Of a DNA stretch of 60,282 bases, positions 1 to 7,914 are shown piece by piece. Location of the stretch: positions 1 through 60,282 of the forward strand of contig JAIXVE010000191.1 of the NCBI GenBank assembly GCA_027483175.1, read 5' to 3'. Under the pieces are notes generated by a model. The model had not been told where the DNA came from and ran no database searches. It saw only the letters and a list, made by a program, of their open reading frames with translations. Position 1 is the first letter of the stretch, and each line of letters begins with the position of its first letter. The translations under genes were made by a program, and so were the position numbers. The DNA is from Verrucomicrobiaceae bacterium. GTDB taxonomy: Bacteria; Verrucomicrobiota; Verrucomicrobiia; Verrucomicrobiales; V1-33.

Positions 1-23
1 TACACGAGGCTCTGCCGATCTCG

Positions 24-245
24 GTGGAGGGGGAAATGGCGGGGAACGGGGGTGGTTTTGGTCAATTAGACAGCCCTCTTGGGGAGAGGCGAATGGCAGG
101 GGAATGGGTGGCAGGGGAATAGGGCGAAGGAGGCGGCGGTGGAGGAGGAAATGACGGGATATGGGGGTGGTTTTGGCTAATTTGACAGACCTCTTGGGGG
201 TGTGGAGGGGAATGACTGTCGGCAATTGGACAGACCTCTTGGGGG
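24..245. repeat. Dispersed GACAGACCTCTT repeat, cluster A (3 copies)
   Basis: Three copies of a GACAG(A/C)CCTCTTGGGG core lie at 69-84, 184-199 and 229-244, each preceded by AATT plus one base (AATTA, AATTT, AATTG). The first two copies also share the roughly 45 bases before the core, including GGGGGTGGTTTTGG, at a 115-base period. The remainder of 1-303 is G-rich and I see no gene in it. The same core recurs at 15659-15815, so this is a dispersed intergenic family and not a local slippage product. Function is unknown. Confidence 0.75.
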
Positions 246-303
246 AGGGGGTGGATGGGAACTGGGGCGTTGTCATTGGGGGGAGGGTGTGGTAGGTGGG
301 GGG

Positions 304-1740
304 ATGCGAATGATTTCATGGCTGATGACGGTGTTCACGGTGTCTGCGTGGCAGGCTGGGGCGGCGGATTATGCGGTGGTGGTGTCTGAGGGGACGGCTG
401 GGGAGGCTGGGTGGGGGAAGGTGGTGGCGGCGCTGGCGGAGAAGCATGGGGCGACGGTGATGAAGTGGAAGGGGTCGGTGGATGAGGTGCTGCCGGGGTT
501 GAGTGGGGAGCATCCGAGGTTCACGTGTTTTGTGGCGACGCCTGCGGAGGCGGGTCGGGATTTTGTGAATGGGGTGCATCGGATGACGCGGAAGCTGGAC
601 AAGGATCCGTGGGTGGACACGCGGTGGGGGATTCTGACGGGATTGACGGCTGAGGATGCGATGCGGTCGGTGACGGAGCGTGAGGGGTTGGTGATCCGGA
701 AGGTGGGGTCGGGGACGGAGCTGGCGATGGACCGGATTGAGTCGGGGACGTGGTATTGCGAGTTGCGGCAGGGGCATATGGTGAGCAAGGCAGCGGGGGG
801 TGAGGCGGCGGAGGGGAAAGCGCCTGGGGACACGACGGCGGCGCTGGTGGGGTTGATGAACGAGGGGAAGCCGGACATGTGGGTGACGTCGGGGCATGCG
901 ACGGAGCGGGACTGGATGCTGGGGTTCCGGTATCGGAATGGGTTCTGGAAGAGTGCGGCGGGGAGGCTTTATGGGGAGGACACGAAGGGTCGGACGTTTG
1001 ATGTGAAGAGTCCGAATCCGAAGGTGTATCTGCCGATTGGGAACTGTCTGATGGGACACATTGACGGGCCTGATGCGATGGCATTGGCGTACATGCACAG
1101 TGCCGGGGTGAGACAGATGATTGGGTATGTGGAGCCGACGTGGTATGGGTACATGGGTTGGGGGATGCTGGACTATTTTGTGGAGCAGCCGGGTCGTTAC
1201 ACGCTGAGCGAGGCGTTTACGGCGAACAGTCTGGCGTTGCTGCATCGGTTGGGGATGGCGTGTCCGGAGGCGCTGGCGGTGGAGAAGTGTGACGGGATGG
1301 GGCAGACGAAGGAGAAGCTGGCGCTGACGGCGGCTGGGAAGGCGGCTGGGTTGAAGCCGATGGATATCAACGGGTTGTTGTTTGACCGGGACATGGTGGC
1401 GTTTTACGGGGATCCTGCGTGGGAGGCGCGGATGGCGGAGGGGAAGTGCAATTTCCGGCAGGAATTGACGGAGAAGGATGGGGTGTACACGCTGACGGTG
1501 ACGCCGCTGGCGGGTGAGGCGTCGTGGCGGGCGGTGAATAAGAATGGGTCGCAGCGCGGGGGGCGGCCGGTGGTGGCGTTTCTGCCGAAGCGGATTGATG
1601 CGGGGACGGTGAAGGTGACGAGTGGGGGCGATCGCGGGGTGGTGGTGGCGGATGATTTTGTGCTGGTGCCGCTGCCGGCTGAGGATGCTGAGGTGGCGCC
1701 GTTTTCGGTGGTGTTTTCTGCGAAGGTGGCGGCGAAGTGA
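304..1740 (+). CDS. Secreted caspase-fold (clan CD, gingipain-like) cysteine peptidase candidate
   Basis: 478 residues when started at ATG 304, which gives a clean signal peptide (MRMISWLMTVFTVSAWQAGA). An upstream in-frame ATG at 202 would add 34 glycine-rich residues and reads through the repeat, so it was rejected. Two spaced motifs suggest a caspase-type dyad: a hydrophobic strand ending in SGHATERDW (His198) and a later strand ending in IGNCLMGH (Cys248). This is the order and spacing seen in C25/clan CD peptidases. After the Cys, the GPDAMALAYMHSAG segment resembles the helix that follows the catalytic Cys in gingipain-like proteins. The C-terminal 130 residues look beta-rich. I infer a secreted cysteine peptidase or a catalytically altered relative. 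The fold assignment rests on motif reading alone. Confidence 0.6.
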   Translation: MRMISWLMTVFTVSAWQAGAADYAVVVSEGTAGEAGWGKVVAALAEKHGATVMKWKGSVDEVLPGLSGEHPRFTCFVATPAEAGRDFVNGVHRMTRKLDKDPWVDTRWGILTGLTAEDAMRSVTEREGLVIRKVGSGTELAMDRIESGTWYCELRQGHMVSKAAGGEAAEGKAPGDTTAALVGLMNEGKPDMWVTSGHATERDWMLGFRYRNGFWKSAAGRLYGEDTKGRTFDVKSPNPKVYLPIGNCLMGHIDGPDAMALAYMHSAGVRQMIGYVEPTWYGYMGWGMLDYFVEQPGRYTLSEAFTANSLALLHRLGMACPEALAVEKCDGMGQTKEKLALTAAGKAAGLKPMDINGLLFDRDMVAFYGDPAWEARMAEGKCNFRQELTEKDGVYTLTVTPLAGEASWRAVNKNGSQRGGRPVVAFLPKRIDAGTVKVTSGGDRGVVVADDFVLVPLPAEDAEVAPFSVVFSAKVAAK

Positions 1741-1802
1741 GATGACGAGATGGCGCAGAATTTTCTCCTGCAAACTGGCGCGGACGGTGAGATAAGGGGG
1801 TG

Positions 1803-3311
1803 ATGAAGAAAGCGCCCCGATCCCATGCTGTGAAGACGCCGCGCAAGGCTGCGATGGAGCGGCATGCGCTGGATTTTGCGTCGGGCTGGGATTATGCGCC
1901 GGCGCTGGAGACGGTGAAGCCAGGGTTGCGGGAGGAGTACGGGATGTTCATTGGCGGGCGGTGGTGTCGGGCGGCGAATGGTGGGGAGACGGAGATCATC
2001 AATCCGGCGACGGAGCGCGTGCTGACTCGGGTGGCTACTGGTGGGGCGGAGGATGTGGATCGTGCGGTGAAGGCGGCGCGTGGGGCGTATGAGAAGGTTT
2101 GGTCGAAGATGCCGGGTCGGGAGCGGGGGAAGTATCTGTACCGGATTGCTAGGCTGGTGCAGGAACGGGCGCGGGAGCTGGCGGTGCTGGAGACGATGAA
2201 CGGGGGGAAGCCGATTCGGGAGAGTCGGGATGTGGATGTGCCGCTGGCGGCGGCGCATTTTTTCTATCATGCGGGGTGGGCGGACAAGCTGGCGTATGCG
2301 TTTCCGGGAGCGAATCCGCGGCCGCTGGGGGTGGCGGGGCAGATTGTGCCGTGGAATTTTCCGCTGCTGATGGCGGCGTGGAAGATTGCGCCGGCATTGG
2401 CGTGCGGGAACACGGTGGTGCTGAAGACGGCGGAGAACACGCCGCTGACGGCGCTGCATCTGGCGCAGATTTGTCAGGAGGCGGGGTTGCCTGAGGGTGT
2501 GGTGAACATTGTGCCGGGTGGGCGGGAGACGGGGGCGGCGCTGGTGGGGCATCCGGGGGTGGACAAGCTGGCGTTTACGGGATCGACGGAGGTGGGGAAA
2601 TGGATAGCGCAGGAGACGGCGGGTCGCGGCGTGCCGCTGACATTGGAGTTAGGAGGGAAGGCGGCGAACATTCTGTTTGCGGATGCGGCGCTGGATCAGG
2701 CGGTGGAGGGGATTGTGAACGGGATCTATTTCAACCAAGGGCATGTGTGCTGTGCGGGGAGTCGATTGCTGGTGGAGGAGAGCGTGGTGGAGACGGTGAT
2801 CCGGAAGTTGAGGGATCGGATGGCGACCCTGCGGGTGGGGGATCCGCTGGACAAGAACACGGACATCGGGGCGATCAGCAGCCGGGAGCAGTTAGAGAAG
2901 ATTCGGGGGCTGGTGGCGAGCGGGGTGGAGGAAGGCGCGGGATTGTGGCAGAGTGCGTGTCGGGTGCCTGAGCGCGGGTACTGGTTTGCGCCGGCGTATT
3001 TTACTGGAGTGACGGCGAGTCACCGGATTGCGCGGGAGGAGATTTTCGGGCCGGTACTGAGTATCATGACCTTCCGGACGCCTGAGGAGGCGGTGGAGCG
3101 TGCGAATAACACGTGTTATGGACTGAGTGCGGGGATCTGGACGGACAAGGGGAGCAAAGTGTTTGCGATGAGCCGGAAGCTGCGGGCCGGGGTGATCTGG
3201 GCGAACACGTATAACAAGTTTGATCCGGCGAGTCCGTTTGGCGGGATGAAGGAGAGCGGGTTTGGTCGCGAGGGGGGGCTGCACGGGTTGCGGGCGTACG
3301 TGGCGTTGTGA
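1803..3311 (+). CDS. NAD(P)-dependent aldehyde dehydrogenase
   Basis: 502-residue aldehyde dehydrogenase of normal length, oxidising an aldehyde to its carboxylate in the cytoplasm. Visible family motifs are the Rossmann-side VPWNFPLLMAAWKIAPAL (near 183), FTGSTEVGK (near 258), the general base Glu282 in LELGGK, the nucleophile Cys316 in NQGHVCCAGSR, and EIFGPVLS near the C-terminus. The start is ATG 1803, preceded by AAGGGGGTG; a GTG directly before it adds one residue. The final PFGGMKESGFGREGG block is typical. It is followed at once by two glycosyltransferase genes, which may or may not share its transcript. The substrate cannot be told from the sequence; the fold and activity class are clear. 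Confidence 0.92.
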   Translation: MKKAPRSHAVKTPRKAAMERHALDFASGWDYAPALETVKPGLREEYGMFIGGRWCRAANGGETEIINPATERVLTRVATGGAEDVDRAVKAARGAYEKVWSKMPGRERGKYLYRIARLVQERARELAVLETMNGGKPIRESRDVDVPLAAAHFFYHAGWADKLAYAFPGANPRPLGVAGQIVPWNFPLLMAAWKIAPALACGNTVVLKTAENTPLTALHLAQICQEAGLPEGVVNIVPGGRETGAALVGHPGVDKLAFTGSTEVGKWIAQETAGRGVPLTLELGGKAANILFADAALDQAVEGIVNGIYFNQGHVCCAGSRLLVEESVVETVIRKLRDRMATLRVGDPLDKNTDIGAISSREQLEKIRGLVASGVEEGAGLWQSACRVPERGYWFAPAYFTGVTASHRIAREEIFGPVLSIMTFRTPEEAVERANNTCYGLSAGIWTDKGSKVFAMSRKLRAGVIWANTYNKFDPASPFGGMKESGFGREGGLHGLRAYVAL

Positions 3312-3346
3312 GGGAGCGGAGCGAGCAGGATTCCAGATCTTCCGAG

Positions 3347-4918
3347 ATGTTGGCGCCGGATCTGACATTCACGCAGCGGATGCTGGTGTGGAGCGTCGTG
3401 GTGCTGACGCTGGCGCGCTGGGTGATGGGCGGGGTGCTGGACATTACGCCCGGGGAGGCATTGCTAGTGGAATGGGGGCGGCATCCGGGATTGGCGGGTT
3501 ATGACGGGGGATGGGGCGCGGCGTTTCTGACGCTGCCGGGGACGCTGCTGTTCGGGAAGACGGCGTTTGGGGTGAGGTGTCTGGTGCCATTGATGGCGGC
3601 TGGGGCGACGTGGGGATTGTATCGATTGGTGAGGGGTGCGACTGGGGAGAAGCAGGCGGCGTGGGCGGTGTGTCTACTGAATCTGACGCCGGTGTTCAAT
3701 CATGCGGCGGTGTTTTACCGGCCGGAGTTAGTGGCGGTGTGCCTGCAGTTGTGCGGGATGGCGGCGTTGTGGCGGGCGTTGCGGCGGGCTTCGGCGTGGG
3801 ACTGGCACTGGGCGCTGGCGGGGTTGTGTTTCGGGGCGGCGATTTACTGCTGGGGTGGGGCGGTGTGGGGATTGGTGTCGGTGGTGGTGCTGCTGGCTGG
3901 GGGACGGCGGTGGCGGCGGCAGCTGATTCGGCCGGGGTTCTGGATTCTGATGGCCGATGCGGCGCTGTTAGTGTGGCCGGTGTGGGATTGGAATGTGGAG
4001 AATGCGATGGCTGGGGTGGATCACTGGCGGGAGGTGCTGCTGCCTGTGGGGGAGTTAGGGCCGATGCAGGTGGTGCGGCTGGCTGGGAAGTGGGTGCTAG
4101 GGTTGACGCCTCTGGTGGCGGCGGCTGGGGTGTGGGCGTTCGGGTGCGGGGTGCGGCGGTGGGGTTCGAGTGACAGCGGGCGGTACTTTACGGCGTTTGC
4201 GCTGACCCCGTTTGCGGGGGGATTGGTGGTGTCGGTGGGAGGCGGGGGGCAGACTGCGTGGATTGCGCCTGCGTTGCCTGCGTTGTGCGGGTTGATTGCG
4301 TGGGCGTGGGAGGATGCGTTAGCGGATCGGATTGTGTGGAAGCAGCGGTTGCAGTGGCTGACGGTGCTGCCGGCGCTGATTCTGACGCCGGTGGCGATGG
4401 AGCCGGACGTGTTGAGGCTGGCGGGGATGGGGGTTTCGCCGGTGCGGGAGGCGTCGCGGGCGTGGCGCGGGTGGGAGACCCTGAGTGCGGAGGTGGCGAG
4501 GACGGTGGAGGCGGCGGGGCCGCAGGCGGAATTGGATGCGCGGGGCGGGAGACGGTTGTTTCTGATCGCGCGGGACGAGCGACTGGCGTCGATTTTGAAT
4601 TTCCGGTTGCCGGAGGGATTGCCGGTGAGGCGGCCTGGTGGGGCGTATCCGCTCGTGCATGTGCCGGAGTCGCCGGTGCCGGAGTCGGCGTATCATTTCT
4701 GGCCCCGTTACGATGCGGTGTCGGATGGGCGGAGTTACTTTGCGGGGTGCACGGCGTTGTACATTACGGATGATGATCGGCGGGATCCACCGGACCGGAT
4801 TGTGCGGGCGTTCGGGTCGTGGCGGGTGCTGTCGGTGTTTGATGTGACGAGCCGCGGGCAGAAGCTGAGGAGGGTGCGGGTTTTCGCTTGCTACGGGTAC
4901 AGTGGAATCCCTGAATGA
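3347..4918 (+). CDS. GT-C type (GT39/ArnT-like) membrane glycosyltransferase
   Basis: 523 residues with about ten hydrophobic segments between residues 10 and 370 and a soluble C-terminal domain, the layout of GT39/GT83 polyprenyl-phosphate-sugar transferases. The first loop reads DITPGEALLVEWGRHPGLAGYDGG, the position where family members carry an acidic pair followed by tyrosines; here only part of that pattern is kept. These enzymes move a sugar from a lipid carrier to a target on the outer face of the inner membrane. The next gene, a GT2 lipid-carrier glycosyltransferase, overlaps its stop codon (ATGA), so the pair probably makes and uses one lipid-linked sugar. A GTG at 3308 overlapping the upstream stop (GTGA) is the alternative start, adding 13 hydrophilic residues. 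Confidence 0.8.
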   Translation: MLAPDLTFTQRMLVWSVVVLTLARWVMGGVLDITPGEALLVEWGRHPGLAGYDGGWGAAFLTLPGTLLFGKTAFGVRCLVPLMAAGATWGLYRLVRGATGEKQAAWAVCLLNLTPVFNHAAVFYRPELVAVCLQLCGMAALWRALRRASAWDWHWALAGLCFGAAIYCWGGAVWGLVSVVVLLAGGRRWRRQLIRPGFWILMADAALLVWPVWDWNVENAMAGVDHWREVLLPVGELGPMQVVRLAGKWVLGLTPLVAAAGVWAFGCGVRRWGSSDSGRYFTAFALTPFAGGLVVSVGGGGQTAWIAPALPALCGLIAWAWEDALADRIVWKQRLQWLTVLPALILTPVAMEPDVLRLAGMGVSPVREASRAWRGWETLSAEVARTVEAAGPQAELDARGGRRLFLIARDERLASILNFRLPEGLPVRRPGGAYPLVHVPESPVPESAYHFWPRYDAVSDGRSYFAGCTALYITDDDRRDPPDRIVRAFGSWRVLSVFDVTSRGQKLRRVRVFACYGYSGIPE

Positions 4919-5649
4919 GGGGTATGTCTTCTGCTGCTCTGCAAGCTGGTGAACCGGCCCTTTCCATTGTGATTCCTCTTTTCAACGAGGAGGACAATGT
5001 GGCGGCGCTGACGGCGGAGGTGGCGGCGGGATTGGCGGGGACGAGTTTTGAGCTGGTGTATGTGGATGACGGGTCGACGGATGGGACGGTGGGGCGGATT
5101 CCGCGGGAGCCGTTTGTGCGGGTGCTGGAGTTTCGGGAGAACCGCGGGCAGTCGGCGGCGATGCATGCGGGGATTCATGCGGCGCGTGGGAAGGTGATTG
5201 CGCTGCTGGACGGGGATCTGCAGAATGATCCGGCGGACATTCTGCGGCTGGTGGCGGAGCTGGATAAGGGGTATGACCTGGTGTGCGGGTACCGGGCGCA
5301 ACGGAGGGACACGGCGTTCCGGAGAGTGCAGAGTCGGGTGGCGAACTGGGTGAGGAGCCGGTTTACGGGGGACGGGGTGAGGGACACGGGTTGCACGCTG
5401 AAGGCGATGCGGGTGGAGTGTCGGGATGCGCTGGTGTTGTTCCGGGGGATGCACCGGTTTATTCCGGCGCTGATCAAGGGGGCTGGGTTCCGGCTGACGG
5501 AGGTGCCTGTGAATCACCGGCCGAGGCTGCACGGGGTGAGCAAGTACGGGTTTGGGAATCGGGCGTTCCGGGCGACGCGGGACATGTTCGGGGTGAAGTG
5601 GCTGCTGAGTCGGCAGTGCGGGTATGTGTTGAAGGATCCGAAGGCGTGA
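4915..5649 (+). CDS. Family 2 glycosyltransferase, polyprenyl-phosphate sugar synthase (DPM1-like)
   Basis: 244-residue GT-A fold enzyme. It shows LSIVIPLFNEEDNV, the nucleotide-binding VYVDDGSTDGT, the metal/acceptor motif LLDGDLQNDP and GCTLKAMR, all characteristic of dolichyl- or undecaprenyl-phosphate mannosyl/glucosyltransferases. It lacks the C-terminal membrane helices of GtrB/ArnC-type relatives, as in the soluble single-domain DPM1 type. It transfers a sugar from a nucleotide donor to a lipid phosphate at the cytoplasmic face. Its ATG overlaps the stop of the upstream GT-C gene by four bases, implying translational coupling and a shared pathway: this enzyme would charge the lipid carrier and the upstream protein would use it. 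The sugar is unknown. Confidence 0.9.
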   Translation: MRGMSSAALQAGEPALSIVIPLFNEEDNVAALTAEVAAGLAGTSFELVYVDDGSTDGTVGRIPREPFVRVLEFRENRGQSAAMHAGIHAARGKVIALLDGDLQNDPADILRLVAELDKGYDLVCGYRAQRRDTAFRRVQSRVANWVRSRFTGDGVRDTGCTLKAMRVECRDALVLFRGMHRFIPALIKGAGFRLTEVPVNHRPRLHGVSKYGFGNRAFRATRDMFGVKWLLSRQCGYVLKDPKA

Positions 5650-5711
5650 GATGGGTGCGGTACCGTGCGCGCGGACTTGCGTGGGAGCGGTGATTGTTGA
5701 AGGATAAGGGC

Positions 5712-6215
5712 ATGAAATGGATGACGGCATGGCTGCTTTTTGTGGCGGTGGTTCCTGCGGTGGCGCAGGACCGGAAGACACTGGCGGGGCCCTTGAGGAA
5801 GTTTGATGCGAACCGTGACGGGAAGCTGGAGGGTCGGGAGCTGGTGCTGGCGCGGCAGGCGCACAATCGGGGCGGGCGCGAGGCGGAGCCGAATCCTGGG
5901 AGGTGGAGGGACATACTGGAGCGGTTTGAGCGGGAGTTCATGAACCGGCGGCGGAAGGATTTTGATGAGAATGGGGACGGGCAGCTGGATGAGGGTGAGC
6001 GGAGGGAGGCGCGGGAGGTTTGGGAGGCGATCAGCGAGGGGATGACGCGGATCCGGGAGGAAGTGACGACGCGTTACGACCGGAATGACGATGGGGAATT
6101 GAACGACGAGGAGCGTCGTGAATCGAAGAAGGAGACCGAGCGGCTGCGGCGGGAACTGGAGGATCGGGTGCTGGCGGAGCACAAAGGTGGGTCGGGGGCC
6201 GGGGCGGGGCGTTGA
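5712..6215 (+). CDS. Secreted EF-hand calcium-binding protein
   Basis: 167 residues starting at ATG 5712, which has AAGG eleven bases upstream and gives the signal peptide MKWMTAWLLFVAVVPAVAQ. A TTG 18 bases earlier is a weaker start. Three canonical EF-hand loops are visible: DANRDGKLEGRE, DENGDGQLDEGE and DRNDDGELNDEE, each separated by Arg/Glu-rich helix. The protein is highly charged and ends in a short Gly/Ala tail. It probably binds calcium in the periplasm or outside the cell; no catalytic domain is visible. EF-hand proteins of this simple type are abundant in planctomycetes and verrucomicrobia. It lies 62 bases after the GT2 gene, but a functional link is not evident. Confidence 0.88.
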   Translation: MKWMTAWLLFVAVVPAVAQDRKTLAGPLRKFDANRDGKLEGRELVLARQAHNRGGREAEPNPGRWRDILERFEREFMNRRRKDFDENGDGQLDEGERREAREVWEAISEGMTRIREEVTTRYDRNDDGELNDEERRESKKETERLRRELEDRVLAEHKGGSGAGAGR

Positions 6216-6269
6216 GAGGTGTAAATTCCGCATGCATCCGGGCGGGGGAGGCATTATGGGCCGCATCCC

Positions 6270-7082
6270 GTGACTGTTCTTGCCATTACCAGCCAGAAGG
6301 GCGGCGTCGGAAAAACAACCGTCTCCGTCAACCTTGCCTATTCCCTCGCGCGCCGCGGGTGGAACACACTACTTGTGGACACTGACCCTCAGGGGTCGGT
6401 GGGGCTATCGCTTTCCGAGAAGGCGAGGAAGTGCAAGGGGCTGTACGATGCGGTGAATTCGGGGGCGTCAGTGGAAGGGATGATTCTCGGGACGCGGTTG
6501 CCGGAGTTGAAGATTCTGACGAGCGGGAAGCCGCACGGGTATTTCGAGGCGGTGCAGCCGGGGATTGACGGGGTGGCGGCGATGCGGCGGGTGGTGGATG
6601 AGTTGCGTGAGCGGAAGCAGTTTGATGTGGTGCTGATCGACACGCCAGCGGGGTTGCAGGGGATCACTGGGGATGTGCTGCGGATGGCGGATGCGGTGCT
6701 GATTCCGCAGCAGGCAGAGCCGTTAGGGATGCGGTCGATTCCGCAGGTGCTGCATGCGATTCAGAGTTTGAGGGCGGCGGGATCGCCGCTGGAGGTGGCG
6801 GGGATACTGATGACGATGGTGCAGAATGAGCAGCGTGAGAGCACGGATGTGATCCGGGAGTTGCGGGCGCTGCTGCCGGCGCGATTGCTGCTGGACACGC
6901 TGATTCCGCGGGATCCGGTGTTCATCAAGGCGTCGGCGGTGGGCGTGCCGGTGGGGCTGTTGTATCAGCAGCCTCCGGCGGTGGCGCATTCGTTTGATCA
7001 ACTGGCGGCCGAACTTGAACCCCGCCTGCGGCTGGAGCGCGTCCGGCCGAATGAGCATGAACACACTAAACTCATGGATTGA
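6270..7082 (+). CDS. ParA/MinD-family ATPase
   Basis: 270-residue deviant Walker A ATPase: SQKGGVGKTTVSVNLA at residues 8-23, switch I DTDPQGSVG and Walker B LIDTPAG. Such ATPases dimerise on DNA or membrane and position cargo. It is not next to parB or oriC genes, so it is probably an orphan used for positioning something other than the chromosome. It starts at GTG 6270. The strong purine tract GGGGGAGG at 6244-6251 is better spaced for an ATG at 6256 that opens a five-codon reading frame ending in the TGA overlapping this GTG, so start-stop coupling is possible. The next gene, encoding a roadblock-like protein, overlaps its 3' end by 32 bases. The first 120 bases lack the G-bias of the rest. 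Confidence 0.88.
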   Translation: MTVLAITSQKGGVGKTTVSVNLAYSLARRGWNTLLVDTDPQGSVGLSLSEKARKCKGLYDAVNSGASVEGMILGTRLPELKILTSGKPHGYFEAVQPGIDGVAAMRRVVDELRERKQFDVVLIDTPAGLQGITGDVLRMADAVLIPQQAEPLGMRSIPQVLHAIQSLRAAGSPLEVAGILMTMVQNEQRESTDVIRELRALLPARLLLDTLIPRDPVFIKASAVGVPVGLLYQQPPAVAHSFDQLAAELEPRLRLERVRPNEHEHTKLMD

Positions 7083-7899
7083 TGCGGAGGCGGTGAGTGG
7101 ACTTGGTCAGGCCCTGTCGGGTCCGGTGGGTCCGCTTCCGTTGCTGCCGGAGGGATGTCTTCCGCTGACGAAGCTGTCGGTGGAGGATTTCCGGAGTGCT
7201 GCTCATTACGAGCCGGCGGCGTTTCCTGCGTTGGCTGAGGCGGAGGTTGAGGGCGCGGCGGAAATGGGGGCGGAGGCTGGGGTGGTCGGGCCGGTACCGA
7301 TTCGGGAATTGCTGCGCAATTTGAGGGAGAAGGCGGATCGGGCGGGGCTGATGCCTGGGGCGAGGGGAGCTGTCAGGGTTGCGGAGGCTGGGGTGGCTGG
7401 CGGGAAAGTGGTGGTTGAGGATGGGGTGGTTAGGGGGCAGTTGGCGGGAGAGGGAGTAGAAGCGGGAGAGGAATCGGGTGGGGCGGTGGTGCCGGCGTTT
7501 GCGGCACCGCTGGGGACCTTGTCGACGCGGGTGAGGGCGTTTATGGATTGGGTACGGCGGCAGGTGACGAGCCATGACATGTTCATTGCTGACGGGCAGG
7601 GCAATCCGGTGACGGATCGGGGGGCGACGGTGGAACTGGTGACGGCGGCATTGCTGATGGCGGATGCGGCGCGGAAGGCGTTGCGGCATTTTGCGTCGGC
7701 GGACGAGGGTGGGGGAGGGGTGGTGCTGGATCTGCCGGACGATCGGAAGCTATGTGTGATTGGGGCGGACACGACGCACGGCGTGTTTTGTCTGGGGCTG
7801 GTGCTGGATGACGCGCTGGCTCCGCGGGTGGCGCAGCGATTCAGGCAGGCGCTGAAGAAGGCGATCGAATCCGATGAACCGCGGCGCGAGCGCTGGTGA
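7051..7899 (+). CDS. Roadblock/LC7-like domain protein, partner of the ParA ATPase
   Basis: 282 residues. The N-terminal 165 residues are low-complexity (Ala, Gly, Glu, Val) and probably disordered. The C-terminal part, about 170-275, has the roadblock/LC7 pattern: SHDMFIADGQGNPVTDRG, a long helix with TAALLMADAARKAL, then LCVIGADTTHGVFCLGLV. Roadblock proteins bind and regulate P-loop NTPases (MglB with MglA, for example). Here the gene overlaps the ParA gene, so it probably binds that ATPase; this is inference from position. ATG 7051 and 7057 are both possible starts. The domain call is from pattern only. Confidence 0.6.
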   Translation: MSMNTLNSWIDAEAVSGLGQALSGPVGPLPLLPEGCLPLTKLSVEDFRSAAHYEPAAFPALAEAEVEGAAEMGAEAGVVGPVPIRELLRNLREKADRAGLMPGARGAVRVAEAGVAGGKVVVEDGVVRGQLAGEGVEAGEESGGAVVPAFAAPLGTLSTRVRAFMDWVRRQVTSHDMFIADGQGNPVTDRGATVELVTAALLMADAARKALRHFASADEGGGGVVLDLPDDRKLCVIGADTTHGVFCLGLVLDDALAPRVAQRFRQALKKAIESDEPRRERW

Positions 7900-7914
7900 G
7901 CAGTGGTGAGCGGG

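Noticed and set aside
316..1773. Long antisense open frame across the caspase-fold gene
   Set aside because: Its Arg/Pro/His-rich product is an artefact of the strong G-bias, which removes stop codons from the opposite strand. It has no domain and no plausible start.
6256..6273. Leader peptide regulating parA
   Set aside because: Only five codons with no regulatory codon pattern; kept as a coupling remark, not a feature.
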